Shown here: positions 8,731 to 11,018 of the stretch, piece by piece
How positions within the stretch are numbered: position 1 is the stretch's first letter
Layout: each line of letters starts with the position of its first letter
Assembly (NCBI RefSeq): GCF_000264905.1
Contig: NW_006763165.1
Span: 6,605 to 17,622, forward strand
Origin: Stereum hirsutum FP-91666 SS1
Taxonomy: Eukaryota > Basidiomycota > Agaricomycetes > Russulales > Stereaceae
DNA: 11,018 nucleotides
Reading direction: 5' to 3'
Notes under the pieces: generated by a model
Databases searched by the model: none
What the model was told of the DNA's origin: nothing
Seen by the model: only the letters and a program-made list of their open reading frames with translations
Made by a program: the position numbers and the translations under genes

Positions 8731-9300
8731 AGCAAGGTTTCGGGAGTCACAGAAGAGAAAGTAGTTACGCTAGAACAGAAACGGAGAGGTTCAAGGAAGC
8801 GGTGAAGTTTGACGACGCGAATGGAAGGTGCCGGGCCGGTGAAGTTCCATAAGCCCGCCGCCAGGCCTGGCCGGCGGTTGCCGAGCGTGGTCGTTCCATC
8901 GGCGCCCTGCGACTGTGGATTTGGCGGCCAGGCTTATTTGGTGTTGGCAGCCAAGGCAACGAGCTATTGAATGATTTCCAGGTAAGATTTGAGGCAAGAG
9001 GTGACGGGGAGAGCCTGTACAACTTGACAACTTGACCCAGGAGACGGCCGATTGACAGAAACCCGCAATGGTGATCATGGCAATGAAACCAAAATACATC
9101 TTCGAAAGGTTAGAGAGTTAGAAATGTTATTGAGACACCCGAGAGTTACTACGATCCTGAACTATGGGGGAATGCGTGGCGGTGCGGCAGTTTCACAGGA
9201 CGGGGCCCGCACAAACGCAGTGCAAGCCCGTTCACCAGCCAACACCAATGGGTTGGATTACATATTGGTGGTACAACAGGGGTAACAGGCTTTTGGGATA
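8731..9300. other. Intergenic stretch upstream of the giant gene, with GC-rich palindrome
   Basis: No supported gene. On the minus strand the frame of exon 1 stays open up to 8769, where a pyrimidine-rich CTGTTCTAG looks like an acceptor, so part of it may be coding or 5' UTR. At 8853-8886 lies a GC-rich inverted-repeat element with the perfect palindrome gccaggcctggc at 8860-8871. It is flanked on its left by the inverted pair atggaa (8821) and ttccat (8845). A short minus ORF from 9099 starts with a hydrophobic MYFGFIAMITIAGFCQSAVS, resembling a signal peptide, but nothing downstream supports a gene. Confidence 0.45.
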
Positions 9301-9690
9301 TCGCAACCTGGTTGAGGACAAAGTGCCATACAATGGGAGATGATTTTTCATGCTCGATTGAATGCGTGTTCCGGACATGATTCGTAAGCTAGGGCAAAAA
9401 GCGTCCAGACAACTGTATAAACATTTGGTATCAGTTCCCCGTACAAGGCAAGTCCTTGGTTGGGTGGGTGGAATGAGGTGTCCATACCTCGCACGCCTGG
9501 AGCTTCGTGCCCTATCCGAGCTTTCACAGCCTACGTGTGCGCCACACACATTCCTCCTCATTTCACGGTTCGCACTGACAACGTTTGTTGACGGTCAAGA
9601 AAGGTGAATGCATTCGATTGGGCCCGGGGACAAACCGGGAGTGCGGACGCGGGCCGAATGTGGGGTTGGGCGTGCGGTGTGGTGGTAGCC
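9301..9690. other. Stretch with no recognisable feature
   Basis: Both strands were read. ORFs of 77-109 codons occur, but they lack domain-like sequence, phase-matched introns or any family resemblance. I see no tRNA-like fold and no long repeat. It is probably non-coding spacer or decayed sequence. Confidence 0.4.
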
Positions 9691-9836
9691 GGCTCACGAT
9701 AGGATGATGGTGACTTGTGTGGCAGACAAGGTATGCACGGAGAGAGAGACATCAACGTAGCTGGATTGACTGACAAAGGCTAGCAACACTTGGATGACCT
9801 CAGTCGCAGCACTGGCTAGCACAATGGATGAACGAT

Positions 9837-10091
9837 CTAAGCGATGGAAGATATACGAGTGGAAAACAAAGGGGCTGAGTGGGAGCGATGAGAGGGCCGG
9901 CATGCCAGGATATTGTCGCCAACGCAAGGGTTGACGCAGGTGTTGAATGTTGAACAGTAGAACGTTGTGGGTATGATGACGATACCGAGCGACAGGGTGA
10001 TAAGTAGAACAGCCCAGAGATCATAAGCGAGCAGGAGTGAAGCACGTTCTGCGCCAAACAACCGGAGCATGAGGACCGGAGACTGAATCAT
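9837..10091 (-). CDS. Possible hydrophobic exon or decayed membrane-protein gene
   Basis: An ATG at 10091-10089 opens 84 codons. The first 50 contain a strong hydrophobic helix (LLLAYDLWAVLLITLSLGIV) that reads like a transmembrane segment, followed by a Cys-containing stretch. A second hydrophobic frame further along, down to about 9694 (residues such as SAATEVIQVLLAFVSQ), could be a second exon. I found no donor and acceptor of matching phase to join them: the CTCAG acceptor near 9881 needs phase 2, while the only GT donors nearby are phase 0 or 1. It may be a pseudogene, a single-exon remnant or a chance ORF. No family recognised. Confidence 0.22.
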   Translation of the reverse strand: MIQSPVLMLRLFGAERASLLLAYDLWAVLLITLSLGIVIIPTTFYCSTFNTCVNPCVGDNILACRPSHRSHSAPLFSTRISSIA

Positions 10092-10095
10092 CGTG

Positions 10096-10319
10096 GCCCC
10101 ACTTCATTTGAAATGCCTGCGACCGGGCCTGGTCGGGGTTAGCCGGGGAGCGCAGCGCGGGCTTCTGAAAACAGAAACTATAGAGGCGGTCTTGTTTCAC
10201 CTCGTTTCAATCCTTGCTTGAACAATGACGGTCGGGTTGAACGCACATAACAGAAGACAGATGGTGATTTTTACACCGCATACAGACACAATGCATAAAG
10301 ACTGATGTGCCTCGCCCAA
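10096..10319. other. 3' flank of the SIM-tail gene with second GC-rich palindrome and hairpin
   Basis: Holds cgaccgggcctggtcg at 10120-10135, an imperfect palindrome related to the one at 8860. About 30 bp further on is a perfect small hairpin, TTCTG-AAAA-CAGAA at 10163-10176. No poly(A) signal of the AATAAA type and no gene were seen on either strand. Confidence 0.4.
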
Positions 10320-11018
10320 TTACACAAGTGTGTCTACCTCCTGCCCATCGCACTCGGAATCACTGATCTCTACGACTGCCGTCGATGAAGAGCCTTGCAC
10401 GACTGCCGTCGATGAAGAGCCTTGCACGAATTCCTCATGGTCAGAGATGGGCACATACGGATTCGCGGGACTACCCTGTGCTCGAGAGGGACCCTTCCCC
10501 TTGTCAAGTTGCCTACGCTTAACACTTGGCCCTTCCTGTCTCACATCTCGTGCGAGCTCGCTCTGACTGTCAGAGTCAGATATCTCGATGACATCGATGT
10601 CAGAGGTATCCCACTAATGGGGCACACAACCGTCAGAGGTGCTTGTGTTTCACTAAGAGTTCTGAGTACATACGCTGCGCTGCACCTGTTTGCCTTTCCC
10701 TTTGTCCCGCTGGACCTGGCCGGGGCCCCTTGTGAGAAACAGGACGGGTATGCAGACAGCAATGACAACACGTACCGTTTGCTTAGCGTAAGGACCGTCA
10801 GAGTCAGATATCTCGATAACATCGATGTCAGATGTATCCGGCATGCGCTAATGGGGCACACAACCATCAGAGGTGCTTGTGTTTTACGAAGAGTTGTGAG
10901 TACACACGCGGCGTTTCACTTCTTTCCCTTTACCTTTACCTTTGCCCCGCTGGTCCTGGGCCGGAGACCCTTGTGAGAAACATGACGGGTATGCCAATAA
11001 CAATGACAACACGTACCC
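10320..11018 (-). CDS. 3' end of a gene encoding a tail with three SUMO-interaction-like motifs (5' part off the right edge)
   Basis: Exons: 11018-11017 (edge), 10955-10908, 10847-10776, 10715-10674, 10613-10320, ending in TAA at 10322-10320. Introns are 61, 60, 60 and 60 nt, with donors GTACGT, GTGTGT, GTACGT and GTATGT; all lie in phase 0, so exons could be added or skipped without changing frame. The chain alternates basic K/G-rich pieces (RGKGKGKGKE, QRDKGKGKQ) with VIEISDSD, VIEISDSD and finally VVEISDSE. The pattern of three aliphatic residues around one spacer, followed by Ser/Asp, is that of phospho-regulated SUMO-interaction motifs. Role inferred: binding SUMO chains or sumoylated nuclear proteins. 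The enzymatic or DNA-binding part, if any, lies outside the window. Confidence 0.68.
10353..10376 (-). other. Terminal SUMO-interaction-like motif VVEISDSE
   Basis: Encoded 11 codons before the stop. It differs from the two upstream copies at 10569-10592 and 10797-10820 (VIEISDSD) by conservative changes and is flanked by different sequence, so it arose apart from the 228-bp duplication. Hydrophobic core V-V-x-I followed by Ser-Asp-Ser-Glu fits a casein-kinase-2-phosphorylatable SIM. Confidence 0.6.
10372..10425 (-). repeat. Two perfect 27-bp tandem repeats in the last exon
   Basis: Units 10372-10398 and 10399-10425 are identical and in frame, each encoding VQGSSSTAV. A partial third start follows at 10426. 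Perfect identity suggests recent slippage. The repeat lies just before the last SIM-like motif and acts as a Ser/Thr-rich spacer. Confidence 0.9.
10569..11018 (-). repeat. 228-bp tandem duplication carrying two exons and two introns
   Basis: The segment beginning gtcagagtcagatatctc at 10569 recurs at 10797, giving a 228-bp period. The second copy is cut by the window edge. Similarity extends through both introns (for example gaggtgcttgtgtt and caatgacaacacgtac in both), so this is a genomic duplication and not just protein-level repetition. Each copy supplies one SIM exon and one basic exon. More copies may exist to the right. Confidence 0.88.

Noticed and set aside
9052..9607. Plus-strand ORFs of 77 and 81 codons and a minus ORF of 109 codons
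   Set aside because: No recognisable domain, no phase-matched splice partners and no compositional sign of coding.
10110..10200. tRNA or other structured RNA gene
   Set aside because: There are local hairpins but no cloverleaf, A/B box or known RNA consensus visible by eye.
10372..11018. CRISPR-like array
   Set aside because: The repeats are directly adjacent coding repeats and exon duplications in a eukaryotic gene, without unique spacers.

Overview
The window looks like the nuclear genome of a filamentous basidiomycete, most likely an agaricomycete. Coding is dense and broken by many short introns (about 50-70 nt) with GTRNGT-type donors, CTRAY-like branch sites and YAG acceptors. The main protein also has the look of the large JmjC-type family that is expanded in mushroom-forming fungi. 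Both supported genes lie on the minus strand. No prokaryotic features, tRNA, rRNA, CRISPR array or recognisable transposon was seen.

Positions 8730 to 1 hold one very large gene that runs off the left edge. Simple ORF reading splits it into several pieces, one of which ends in a stop at 5356. Tracing splice sites and intron phases joins 25 exons into one continuous frame of 2437 residues. In protein order these are: an N-terminal helical module (about 1-490), a long Ser/Pro/Ala-rich linker (about 490-800) with an internal 68-residue repeat, a CX2CX5HX4C zinc knuckle (812-826), a second helical module (about 1020-1245), a disordered stretch with duplicated exons (about 1300-1600), a KDM2-like JmjC 2-oxoglutarate/Fe(II) dioxygenase core with all metal and cofactor residues kept (His1823, Asp1825, Lys1840, His1896), a helical post-JmjC domain, a basic coiled coil, and an acidic tail built on a 48-bp minisatellite.

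Positions 8731 to 10319 are mostly non-coding. They hold two related GC-rich palindromic elements and one hydrophobic ORF that could not be built into a gene.

Positions 10320 to 11018 are the 3' end of a second gene that enters from the right edge. Its exons are a tandem duplication of a two-exon, two-intron module. Each copy encodes a basic K/G-rich stretch followed by a SUMO-interaction-like motif (core VIEISDSD). A third such motif sits just before the stop, so the protein ends in a three-motif tail.

The likely theme is nuclear, chromatin-linked regulation: a multidomain JmjC oxygenase beside a putative poly-SUMO reader. That functional link is inferred from adjacency and motifs only. The most notable observations are the fusion of apparently separate ORFs into one giant oxygenase gene, splice choices that could give JmjC-less isoforms, and gene growth by exon-intron duplication in both genes.
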